Shown here: piece by piece, positions 1 to 8,390 of the stretch | How positions within the stretch are numbered: the first letter of the stretch is position 1 | Layout of the letters: each line of letters begins with the position of its first letter | Assembly: GCA_020847755.1 (NCBI GenBank) | Contig: JADLBK010000213.1 | Location: forward strand, 1-54,713 | Length of the DNA stretch: 54,713 bases | Direction of reading: 5' to 3' | DNA from: Flavobacteriales bacterium | Lineage (GTDB): Bacteria > Bacteroidota > Bacteroidia > Flavobacteriales_F > PHOS-HE28 | Position numbers and translations under genes: made by a program | The notes under the pieces: model-generated | What the model saw: only the letters and a program-made list of their open reading frames with translations | Database searches by the model: none | Told to the model about the DNA's origin: nothing

Positions 1-112
1 AGGGCGTTTCCTTCAGTCAATGGAATATTTACAGTTCCGTTGTTTGATGTCTGAATTAAAAATCTGTATTTGTTGTCTGTCATTTGTTTTATATCTCGTC
101 TTTCTTAAAATT

Positions 113-203
113 ACGCCCAACGGTTCGCAGCTTGCCGCAGCGCCTTTTGTGCGTGGGATCTTTGGTGCGTTGGGAGGCGTTGCGGCAAGGTGCTGTTATG
201 GGT
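113..203 (+). repeat. attC-like imperfect inverted repeat (candidate recombination site)
   Basis: Left arm 126-144 CGCAGCTTGCCGCAGCGCC pairs with right arm 176-194 GGCGTTGCGGCAAGGTGCT (17 of 19 positions pair, one of them wobble). It is bounded by CCCAAC (116-121) and GTTATGGG (195-202), resembling R''/R' boxes, with an unpaired GGTT patch and a 31-nt central loop. Confidence 0.6.
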
Positions 204-430
204 CGGCGGCGTCTTCCGCATTTGGTCCCGCCCATTGCTGCAAGATAGTGGCTTGCTGTCAGTGGACAAGAGGGACTCAGAACCCGGCCCGGCTGTTCGC
301 ATTTGGGGCTTTGAAGGTTAGGCGCAGTGGACACCATTGCGCTCAGGCACTTGTTGGCAACTCGGGGCGATCGTGAATAGCGGTCGAAGGTCGGTCGGTA
401 ACTTGCAACGCTCGACGAAGAGCAATAGAC

Positions 431-1639
431 ATGAACGTACTCGACTCTTTTGCAGGTGCCGGAGGCTTTAGCTTAGGCTTCTCTATGCATCCTGACTATC
501 ACATCGTTGGCGGCATTGAACTGGACGCATGGGCGGCAGAGACGTTTGAGGCAAACCACCCTGGTACCCGAACACTCGTTGGACCGATTGAGAGCTTCAG
601 CGATCGCAAGCTCAGGGCAGCCTTCACTGACCGACCGGACATTATCCTCGGCGGCCCCCCGTGTCAAGGATTCTCCATAGCCAACCGGAAAGCTGGTGAT
701 CCGAAAGACCCTCGGAATAGTCTCTTCCGTGAGTTTGTGCGCCTTGGTCGTGTCTTTGAGCCAGAGGTGATGGTCATGGAGAACGTGCCAAATCTTATCA
801 AGGCCCGGACCCATGGTGGGGAGTTGGTTATAGACATCATACGACGAGAACTTGAGGGTCTGGGCTACCATGTCTACCACACAATTCTGAGTGCAACCGA
901 CTACGGTGTGCCACAGATAAGAAAACGCCTATTTGTGATTGCCTCAGAGCGGCCACTTGACAACCCTTTCCCGACACCAACGCACTATGTAGAAGGCCAA
1001 CAGGCTGTAATAGGAGGAAGAGTGCTGCGCCGGTGTCCTACGCTATGGGATGCAATAAGTGACCTACCGGACATTGAGGCACGGGAAGGAGCGCCCGTCA
1101 TGGAGTACACTATGCCTCCAGCCAACGACTTCCAAAGGGCGATGCGTGATGGCTCGGCACATGTCTACAACCACACCTCAATGAAGCACTCAGCGCGTAT
1201 GGTAGAACGGTTTGCGTCAATGGCGTGGGGAGACTCAACAACCGATGTGCCTGCGCACTTGCGACCACAAAGGAGAAACGGTGGAGGCGAACTGTCGGAT
1301 AAGGCATACGACCAGAATAACAGGCGCATGTCGGCCAACAAGCCGTGCCACACGATCGCCGCTTCGTTCTACGCCAACTTTGTTCATCCGTACAAACACC
1401 GGAACTTCACGCCACGCGAAGGAGCAAGAATCCAAACCTTCCCGGATACCTTCGTCTTCAAGGGTTTGCCAACTGTTGTAAGTCACAAGCTGTTGCAGCG
1501 CGAAGGAAGGCATGACGAGAAGCATCTTTGTCAATACAACCAGATTGGCAACGCCGTGCCGCCATACTTGGCACGAGCAGTTGCGAGCAACCTTTCAGAG
1601 CAACTAATTGAGCAAGTCGCAGATGTACGTGCATGGTGA
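431..1639 (+). CDS. DNA (cytosine-5-)-methyltransferase (Type II R-M)
   Basis: DSFAGAGGFSLGF motif I, GGPPCQGFS motif IV, ENVPN motif VI, and QIGNAVPPYLARAVASNL C-terminal motif X. Confidence 0.97.
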   Translation: MNVLDSFAGAGGFSLGFSMHPDYHIVGGIELDAWAAETFEANHPGTRTLVGPIESFSDRKLRAAFTDRPDIILGGPPCQGFSIANRKAGDPKDPRNSLFREFVRLGRVFEPEVMVMENVPNLIKARTHGGELVIDIIRRELEGLGYHVYHTILSATDYGVPQIRKRLFVIASERPLDNPFPTPTHYVEGQQAVIGGRVLRRCPTLWDAISDLPDIEAREGAPVMEYTMPPANDFQRAMRDGSAHVYNHTSMKHSARMVERFASMAWGDSTTDVPAHLRPQRRNGGGELSDKAYDQNNRRMSANKPCHTIAASFYANFVHPYKHRNFTPREGARIQTFPDTFVFKGLPTVVSHKLLQREGRHDEKHLCQYNQIGNAVPPYLARAVASNLSEQLIEQVADVRAW

Positions 1640-2492
1640 CAACATCTCTAAGAAGGAGACATCGGTTGACAAGTACCGCGACGAAGCCTCCAAGCGATAC
1701 TTGGCAGAAATACGGCTGAAGTATGATGCATGGAAGGCGGCAAACACAGCGCTACAAGGACCATCCAAGGACATACAGTCCGGAGATAGCGAGATCATCG
1801 CCGAGCGCGTTCGACTCTTCAATGACTACAAGGAGTTCATTGAACAGCAACACTACGCTGAACACTTTGACTCACGATCGAACCTCCATTCTTCCGTGTT
1901 GGAAGAGTTCATCTACTACCTGTTCAGTGATCTGGTGAAGTCCTTCTCGCCGAGCGCTCTTGTGGGTAAGGCCCAAGCGTTCAAGGACATTTTCTTTCAC
2001 GCATCCAACTACGCCGATATGGTGCGGAAGCCGAGCACCAAGATCGAGAAGAAAGACCATGACTTCGTGATCGGCATCAACGTTCATTCCAAGATGCACA
2101 CTTCAGGGCATTCGGAAGAGGAGGTCGATGTGTTTCAAATACCAGCCGTCGCCATCGAGTGCAAGACGTATTTGGATAAGACGATGCTTGAAGGCTCATC
2201 CACTTCAGCAGAGCAACTACGCCACAAAAGCCCCAACGCGATGTATATCGTCGTCGCCGAATGGTTGAAGTTGACAGAGAACGTGAACCTTTCAAAGTAC
2301 CGGGTGAACCAGATTTACGTGCTGCGCAAGCAGAAGAACACGGACCGGGAATACAGATACCTTGAAGGCTATCAGAAGAACCCCGTGTATCCCGAAGTTG
2401 TTGAGCACTTGTTCAACAGTGTTCGGCACCATCTAACTACGGACTGGGAAACAGGAACCGTGAACGGCCTTCAGCGCGGCTGGCTCCTTTAG
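1608..2492 (+). CDS. Type II restriction endonuclease, probably Bpu10I/DdeI-like family
   Basis: Overlaps the 3' end of the methyltransferase (TTG 1608, or ATG 1623). PD-(D/E)XK-like EEVDVFQIPAVAIECKTYLDKTMLEG. Family call is from recognition only. Confidence 0.7.
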   Translation: MSKSQMYVHGDNISKKETSVDKYRDEASKRYLAEIRLKYDAWKAANTALQGPSKDIQSGDSEIIAERVRLFNDYKEFIEQQHYAEHFDSRSNLHSSVLEEFIYYLFSDLVKSFSPSALVGKAQAFKDIFFHASNYADMVRKPSTKIEKKDHDFVIGINVHSKMHTSGHSEEEVDVFQIPAVAIECKTYLDKTMLEGSSTSAEQLRHKSPNAMYIVVAEWLKLTENVNLSKYRVNQIYVLRKQKNTDREYRYLEGYQKNPVYPEVVEHLFNSVRHHLTTDWETGTVNGLQRGWLL

Positions 2493-2500
2493 TTAGAGGA

Positions 2501-2617
2501 ATGAACTACATGCACCCACGCCACCGGATGTTACTCGACCTTCTCAAAGGACTGTGGTGGCTGGTGTCCGGGCAGTGGTGGCGCAACCGCCAACGCTGGC
2601 GCAAGACCTATGATTAG
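2501..2617 (+). CDS. Small Trp/Arg-rich ORF (38 aa), hypothetical
   Basis: MNYMHPRHRMLLDLLKGLWWLVSGQWWRNRQRWRKTYD; starts 9 nt after the endonuclease stop, preceded by TTAGAGGA. Confidence 0.35.
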   Translation: MNYMHPRHRMLLDLLKGLWWLVSGQWWRNRQRWRKTYD

Positions 2618-2782
2618 TCAGTCCTTTCCGGCGGAGCCGGTTCTTTCTCTTCAGCCCTCCGAAGTTCTCGGGTGGCATTGGCTGCCGCCCTTTTCTGGGT
2701 TCTCAGCCGGGCCGGGTTCTGTTGTATTTTTCAGAGCGAGGGCTTTGTGTTGGGCGTATTCGCCGCTGACCCATAACTAGTT

Positions 2783-2801
2783 ATTGACGCATTGCGTCAA
2801 T
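2783..2801. repeat. Perfect inverted repeat ATTGACGCA-T-TGCGTCAAT
   Basis: 9-bp arms with a 1-nt spacer, in the gap between the R-M genes and the recombinase 3' end. Confidence 0.85.
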
Positions 2802-2874
2802 TTCTGGACTTTGGAGGAGCTGTCCTATTGCGTATATCCCACCGAACGGGAGGCTAAAGCGCAACTGGTAACCT

Positions 2875-4089
2875 CTACAGGTCCAGGTCATCGAGGGGGC
2901 TGCGGATCTTGCCAAGGGCCTTGGTGCTGACGTGGGTGTAGATCTCGGTGGTTTTACTTGAGCAGTGCCCTAACAGGGCCTGAATGTAGCGCAGGTCGGT
3001 CCCCTTCTCCAAGAGGTGGGTGGCGAAACTGTGCCGGAGGGTATGCACGGTGGCCGGCGTGGCGACACCGGCCTTCTCCCGAGCCCGATGGAAAATGACC
3101 TGGACACTGCGCGGAGAGTATGGGCCGCCATCGGGCCCCTCGAACAGATGGCGCTTCGGCTTGTAGGCGGCCAGATACTCCTCCAAGCTGGCCTGTGCCT
3201 TTCGGCTCAGCAGGGTGATGCGGTCCTTGTTGCCTTTGCCACCCCGAACGATCAACTGCCCGCGTTCCATGGCCAGGTCCTGCCGTTCGAGTCCGATAAG
3301 CTCACTAAGTCGCAGCCCGGCGGAGTAGATGAGCATGAGGATGCACCGGTGTTTCAGGTTGTCCACACTGCGCAAGAGCGAGACCACCTCTTCCTCGCTG
3401 AGCACGGAGGGCAGTTTCCGCTCCTTCCTCGGCCGCTCGATGAAGGTGACCCGCCGCGCATCGCCCACCACGTTCAAGTAGTAGTACCGGATGGCGTTCA
3501 CCGCCTGGTTCAGGGTGCTGTTGCTCACCTTGCGCACGGTGGCCAGGTGATGCTGGAAGGCCTCGATGTCCTCCGTGCGGATGTCGTTCGGGTGCTTCTG
3601 CGGGAAGTGCACGAAGAGTTGCTTCACGGCGCTCTGGTACACCAGGATGCTGCGTGGACTGTAGCGGGCGACCTCCAGTTTGCGCCGCATGGTGGCCAGC
3701 GCATCCGCTTGAACAGCGGACAGCACGGGCGCTGGGTTCGTTGGGCGTGCTGTGGCCGGTGCGGTGGCCGGGTGCTTCGCTCCGCCTTCCACATGGGCCT
3801 TTGGTGCGGGCGGTGTCGCCGATCGGGCGGGTGCGGCGGTTCCACTGTTCTTCCGCAAGCCGTTCATGTCCACCCAGGCCCTGCCCTTGAATGCCCCGAA
3901 AATGGCCTTGATGTGCTCCGGCGCGTTGGGCGTGTACCAGCAGCGGTGGGTCCTGCTCCACCGGGCGCCGGCGTGCTTGGCGGCGGCGATCAGTTCAGCG
4001 TCGTAGGGAAAGTGCAGCGCGATGCAGCGCCGGGCGTGGTGAACCAGGTGCTCCAGCTGCACTGCGCGATCGATGGCCTTTTCGTCCAT
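2875..4089 (-). CDS. Tyrosine recombinase/integrase (Xer/IntI-like) with extra N-terminal domain
   Basis: Catalytic motifs SAGLRLSELIGL, HTLRHSFATHLLEKG, LLGHCSSKTTEIYTHVS. C-terminus KIRSPLDDLDL resembles IntI ...RSPLDAL. N-terminal ARWSRTHRCWYTPNAPEHIKAIF module. Confidence 0.95.
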   Translation of the reverse strand: MDEKAIDRAVQLEHLVHHARRCIALHFPYDAELIAAAKHAGARWSRTHRCWYTPNAPEHIKAIFGAFKGRAWVDMNGLRKNSGTAAPARSATPPAPKAHVEGGAKHPATAPATARPTNPAPVLSAVQADALATMRRKLEVARYSPRSILVYQSAVKQLFVHFPQKHPNDIRTEDIEAFQHHLATVRKVSNSTLNQAVNAIRYYYLNVVGDARRVTFIERPRKERKLPSVLSEEEVVSLLRSVDNLKHRCILMLIYSAGLRLSELIGLERQDLAMERGQLIVRGGKGNKDRITLLSRKAQASLEEYLAAYKPKRHLFEGPDGGPYSPRSVQVIFHRAREKAGVATPATVHTLRHSFATHLLEKGTDLRYIQALLGHCSSKTTEIYTHVSTKALGKIRSPLDDLDL

Positions 4090-4182
4090 GGCGGAAAGGC
4101 AAGATAACGGCGCACGGGACTCCTCCGTGGTCGCGCCAGGGTGCGGAACGAAGCCGCCGGGCGGGTGTCCTTGCCCCGTGCC

Positions 4183-4566
4183 CTACCGCTTGCTGCGGTC
4201 CACCTCCTTCACCAGCTTGCCGCGCTCGTAGTGCAGTTCGCGGTAGATCTGGCCGTCGGGGCTGTAGTCGTAGTGGATGCCGTGCTCCAGGCCGTTCTCC
4301 CAGCTCTCCAGGTACTTCCTGGTGCCGCTCTCGTAGTAGTAGGTCCACTGGCCGTGCTCCACGCCCTTGAGGAAGTGGCCGGTGTATTCCAGCTGGCCGT
4401 TGGGGTAGTACACCTTCTCCATCACCTTCTCGGCCTCCTCGCCCTTGCCCTTCATGAAGATGACCACCTCGGGCTTGCCGTTGGGGTGGGTGGAGGCCAC
4501 GAACTTGTGGGTGCCACAGGCGGCCAGCAGGGTGGCCAGGAGGAGGAGGGGGAGTGCCCGCTTCAT
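4183..4566 (-). CDS. MORN/YwqK-like repeat lipoprotein
   Basis: Lipobox LLLATLLAAC; repeats YYPNGQLEYTGHF, YYYESGTRKYLESW, YSPDGQIYRELHY. Start at ATG 4566, inside the longer listed ORF. Confidence 0.85.
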   Translation of the reverse strand: MKRALPLLLLATLLAACGTHKFVASTHPNGKPEVVIFMKGKGEEAEKVMEKVYYPNGQLEYTGHFLKGVEHGQWTYYYESGTRKYLESWENGLEHGIHYDYSPDGQIYRELHYERGKLVKEVDRSKR

Positions 4567-4610
4567 GCTCCGGCGAAAGTAGGGCACGGCGGCCGACCGC
4601 CGGTGGGCCG

Positions 4611-7130
4611 TCAGAACCAGGCGATGAGCTTCACGTTGAGGCGGCGCGGTGTGAGGTTGTCGGGGATGGCGTAGAAGCGGCCGCTCACGTCCTGCACCCA
4701 GGTGTAGTCGATGGTGTTGTTGATGTTGAGCAGGTTGAAGACCTCCACGCTCACCCACATGTCGTTGATGTGGCGCAGGAAGCCCTTCTTCTCCTGCCCG
4801 CGCGCGCCGAGCAGCTGCTTGCTGAAGCCGATGTCCACCCGGCGGTAGAGGCCCGTGCGCAGGGTGTCGCTGTAGCGGTCGTCGTTGGGCGGTCCGAAGG
4901 GCAGGCGGGTGCCGAAGACCAGGTTGAGGTGCACCTTGAAGGTGGGCCAGCGCGGCATCTCGTCCTGGAAGTAGAGGGCGAAGTTGACGCGCTGGTCGGT
5001 GGGCTTGGGGATGTAGCCCGGCTCGATGCGCGTGGAATCCACGGCCACCTGGTCGAAGGTGTAGCCCGGGCGGATGGTGTCGCCGGCGGCGTTGAAGCGC
5101 AGGTAGTGGAAGTCGTCCGTCAGGTCCTCCTGCACGGTCATCACGCTCACCCCGGCCCACGACTCGATGCCGGGGATGAGCTCGCCGTTGAGCTTCAGGT
5201 CGAGCCCCGCGGCGTAGGCCCGGGCGTTGTTGCGGCCGTAGTAGCGGATGCGCACGTTGTCCACCTCGTAGGGGATCACGTTGTCCATGTGCTTGTAGTA
5301 GGCCTCGGTGGTGAGCTTGAAGGGGCGCTGGAAGATGCGCAGCTCGCGCTCCCAGCCGAGCAGGAAGTGGATGCTGCGCTGGGCGCGGATGTCGGGGTTG
5401 AGCTGGCCATCGAAGCCGCGCAGTTCGCGGTAGAAGGGGGGCTGGTAGTAGAGGCCGGTGGCGAACCAGAAGCGGTGGCGGCGGTCCACGGTGTCGCCCT
5501 TGTGGGTCACGCGCGTCCATCCGGGGGCGAAGGTGGCGCGCAGGCGGGGGCTCACCACGGTCTCCTGGTTGTAGCTCCACCAGTTGGCGCGCAGGCCGGC
5601 GTTGAGGCCCCAGCTGCGGCCGGGGCGGGTCTCCCAGGTCCATGCGTTCTGCACGTAGGCGCTGGCGCGGTAGCTCTCCAGTTCGGCGCGGCTCTTGAGC
5701 ACGTAGCTCAGCTCCAGGTCCTCGCCGTCGCTCTGCGGGATGCTGTAGTCGGCCGAGTCCACCATGGTCCACTCGCTGAGGCGGTCGCTGATGGTCTCGC
5801 GGCGGCCGTCGACGCCCCATTGCAGGTAGCTCTTGCGCAGCTGCTTGTAGCCGCGGTGGGCCACAGTGACCACCTGGGCGCTGAGGTCGTTGCGGGCATG
5901 GTCCAGGTAGCCGCCCACGCCCAGGTTGCGCACCACCTCGCCGAACTGGTCGCTGCCCAGGTCGCGGTCGAGCTCATCGAGGAAGTACTGGCCCAGCACG
6001 TCGAAGGTCTCGGTCTCGCGCGTGTCGAAGGCGCTGACGGTGAACTTCAGCAGGGCGTCCTTGCCGGCCTTCCAGTTGAGGTTGAGGGCGCCGGACCAGG
6101 TGTCGAACTCGGTGCGCTCGCGGCCCTCGAAGAAGACGGTGAAGCGCAGGGCCTGGTTGAAGTTGCCGAACTCGGTCTGCCGGCTCTGGGGGATCAGGCG
6201 GTACTGGTTGCTGGAGTAGAGGCCCAGGAAGCCGAGCTCCACCTTGTCGCTGAGGTCGTAGGTCCAGTACGATTGCAGGTCGAGGTAGCGCGGGTCGTAT
6301 TCGCCGCGGGTGTCGAGGCTGCGCAGCAGGTAGGCGTTGGTGCGGTAGCGGAAGCCGGTGATCTGCCGCAGGCGTTTCTTCAGCATGGCGCTCTCCAGGT
6401 GGATGGCGCCGCCCTGCAGGCTGGCCATGGCCGACCCGGCGAAGCCCTTGGGGCGCTTGTAGGTGATGTCGAGCACGCTGCTGAGCTTGTCGCCGTAGCG
6501 GGCCTCGAAGCCGCCGGCGCTGAAGTGGATGCGCTCGATGAGGTCGGGGTTGGGGAAGCTGAGGCCCTCCTGCTGGCCGGCGCGCACCAGGAAGGGGCGG
6601 TACACCTCGATGCCGTTGACGTACACCAGGTTCTCGTCGAAGTTGCCGCCGCGCACGCTGTAGCCGGAGCTCAGCTCGTTGCGCATCACCACGCCGAGCT
6701 GGCCGCTGAGCAGGGCCTCCACGCCGCCCATGGGGCTGGGCATGAAGCGGGTGAGCTTGGCGTCGAGCACGGTGATGCCGGCGTCGCGCTCGCTGTCGCC
6801 GCTGCGCACGTCCACCTGCCCCAGGGTGTTCACGGGCAGCTCCACGTCCAGCCGCTGGCGCTCGCCGGCGCGCACGGTCACCCGGCGGTCCTGGGTGCTG
6901 CCGGCGAAGCTGAAGCGCAGCAGCAGCTCCACGCCGGCGGGCACCTTCAGTTCGTAGCGGCCGTCGTCGGCGGTGGTGGTGCCGCGGGCCATGCCGTCCA
7001 CGAACACGTTGACGAAGGGGGCCACGCGGCCGTCGGGGGTGCGCACGGTGCCGTACAGGGTGCCCTCCTGCTGAGCGAGGGCGGAGAGCATGGGGAGCAG
7101 GAACAGCGCGAGCAGGGCGGTGCGCAGCAT
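4611..7130 (-). CDS. TonB-dependent outer-membrane receptor with carboxypeptidase-regulatory-like N-terminal domain
   Basis: Signal peptide, GTVRTPDGRVAPFVNVFVDG, plug-like GGVEALLSGQLGV...YSVRGGNFDENLVYVNGIEVYRP, C-terminal VKLIAWF. Start chosen at ATG 7130 downstream of TACTTTGC. Confidence 0.93.
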   Translation of the reverse strand: MLRTALLALFLLPMLSALAQQEGTLYGTVRTPDGRVAPFVNVFVDGMARGTTTADDGRYELKVPAGVELLLRFSFAGSTQDRRVTVRAGERQRLDVELPVNTLGQVDVRSGDSERDAGITVLDAKLTRFMPSPMGGVEALLSGQLGVVMRNELSSGYSVRGGNFDENLVYVNGIEVYRPFLVRAGQQEGLSFPNPDLIERIHFSAGGFEARYGDKLSSVLDITYKRPKGFAGSAMASLQGGAIHLESAMLKKRLRQITGFRYRTNAYLLRSLDTRGEYDPRYLDLQSYWTYDLSDKVELGFLGLYSSNQYRLIPQSRQTEFGNFNQALRFTVFFEGRERTEFDTWSGALNLNWKAGKDALLKFTVSAFDTRETETFDVLGQYFLDELDRDLGSDQFGEVVRNLGVGGYLDHARNDLSAQVVTVAHRGYKQLRKSYLQWGVDGRRETISDRLSEWTMVDSADYSIPQSDGEDLELSYVLKSRAELESYRASAYVQNAWTWETRPGRSWGLNAGLRANWWSYNQETVVSPRLRATFAPGWTRVTHKGDTVDRRHRFWFATGLYYQPPFYRELRGFDGQLNPDIRAQRSIHFLLGWERELRIFQRPFKLTTEAYYKHMDNVIPYEVDNVRIRYYGRNNARAYAAGLDLKLNGELIPGIESWAGVSVMTVQEDLTDDFHYLRFNAAGDTIRPGYTFDQVAVDSTRIEPGYIPKPTDQRVNFALYFQDEMPRWPTFKVHLNLVFGTRLPFGPPNDDRYSDTLRTGLYRRVDIGFSKQLLGARGQEKKGFLRHINDMWVSVEVFNLLNINNTIDYTWVQDVSGRFYAIPDNLTPRRLNVKLIAWF

Positions 7131-7172
7131 GGGCGGCAAAGTAACGGTGCCCGCTTCAGCTTGGTATGCGGC

Positions 7173-7907
7173 TCAGCGGGGCCGCAGGGCCGCGCGCACG
7201 GCGGCCAGCAGGTCCGCGGCGCTGCGGTAGCCGCTGCACACCGGCCGGGTGCTGCCCTTGTGCACGAGGAACACGGCCGGAAAGCCCTGCACGCCGAGGT
7301 CGGCGGAGCGCCGCATGTCCGCCTCGAAGGCGAGCTTGGCGGCCGGGTCGGCCATGGCTGCGGTGAGCTGGGCACCATCCACGCCGTGGCGCGCGGCGAG
7401 GGTGGGATAGAGGGCCTTGTCGTTGAGGTCGAGGCCGTCGCGGAAGCAGGCGTGCTGCACCTCGTGCGCGAAGGCGACGGTGCGGTCGGGGGCCAGCGTG
7501 CGGAAGGCGGCGATGGCCAGGCTCGGCGGCACGCTGCTGCTCCAGCGCGTGCCCTGGCGCAGCTGCTCCTTGTAGGGCTCGCCGATGCGCACACCGGTGT
7601 ACGACTCCAGCCGGGGGATGGCGCCCAGGATGTAACCGGCCATGTCGCCCATGGGCCCTTCGCGGTCGCCGGTGACCATGCCGCCGAGCACGAGCTGCAC
7701 GTCGATGCTGTCGGCCAGCTGCCGCCGCACTTCGTCCAGCTCGTGGCCGAACGCGTAGCACCAGCCGCACAAGGGGTCCATCACATAGAGCAGCACGGGT
7801 CGTTCGTCGGCCATCGCGGTGGGGTCGGGTGAGGGGTGCGGCCCGACGGTGGGTCCCAGGCCGAGGAAGAGCAGGACGGTGGCGGCGAGGGCGGGTGGCG
7901 GTGTCAT
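7173..7907 (-). CDS. DsbA/FrnE-family thioredoxin-fold oxidoreductase
   Basis: VLLYVMDPLCGWCYAFGHEL (CxxC), RQGTRWSSSVPPSLAIAAFR, GVQGFPAVFLVHKG. Confidence 0.9.
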   Translation of the reverse strand: MTPPPALAATVLLFLGLGPTVGPHPSPDPTAMADERPVLLYVMDPLCGWCYAFGHELDEVRRQLADSIDVQLVLGGMVTGDREGPMGDMAGYILGAIPRLESYTGVRIGEPYKEQLRQGTRWSSSVPPSLAIAAFRTLAPDRTVAFAHEVQHACFRDGLDLNDKALYPTLAARHGVDGAQLTAAMADPAAKLAFEADMRRSADLGVQGFPAVFLVHKGSTRPVCSGYRSAADLLAAVRAALRPR

Positions 7908-8194
7908 CCGGTGGCCAGGACAGCGCGGACGTTCTCGATCAACTGATCGGGGCCGCCGTAGTGCTCCAGCAGACGGATCCCCCGCGAAGCGCAAAAGGAC
8001 CGCAGCTCCTGGCGGGGACCTTCCTCGACACCGCCGCCCAGGATGAGCAGCGCGGTGGGCCCCTGCTCCAACCGGGCGAACAGCGCGCCGTCCTCCATGA
8101 AGCCCTCCGCAGCATGTCCGGCGCTGCGCAACTGATGGTGCACCAGCGCCATGATGCTGGGGTTGCGGCCGAAGTAGACGATGGGGTCGTTCAT
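7904..8194 (-). CDS. Hypothetical 96-aa protein, translationally coupled (ATGA) to the DsbA-family gene
   Basis: MNDPIVYFGRNPSIMALVHHQLRSAG...; stop overlaps the next ATG; TACCTTGG box just upstream. Confidence 0.75.
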   Translation of the reverse strand: MNDPIVYFGRNPSIMALVHHQLRSAGHAAEGFMEDGALFARLEQGPTALLILGGGVEEGPRQELRSFCASRGIRLLEHYGGPDQLIENVRAVLATG

Positions 8195-8390
8195 GGACGG
8201 GACCAAGGTACACAGCATGCCGGCAGCCCTGCGGCGCGTGGACGGAGGGGGCCTCCGCATCGATGGAGGCGGGGTCCGGATCCATGGAGCGGCGGACCCA
8301 GGGCGGATGGCGCCGGTCCCGATCGAAAAGGGGGGCTGTTTGTAGTTAACCGAAAGGTTTAATAAGTTCGCCCCGCCGATCGGAACGACC

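Noticed and set aside
322-342. Second attC-like site around GTTAGGC (318-324) and hairpin GCGCAGTGG-ACA-CCATTGCGC
   Set aside because: The short hairpin is real, but the box order and spacing do not make a convincing second site.
2875-4089. Calling the recombinase a classical integron integrase IntI
   Set aside because: No recognisable IntI-specific insertion between the second conserved patch and the HxLRH box; only the C-terminal RSPLD-like ending and general Xer motifs match.
4554-7832. 1092-aa plus-strand ORF opposite the TonB-dependent receptor
   Set aside because: Low-complexity Val/Ala/Gly/His-rich translation typical of the antisense frame of a GC3-biased gene; the minus strand encodes a clear receptor.
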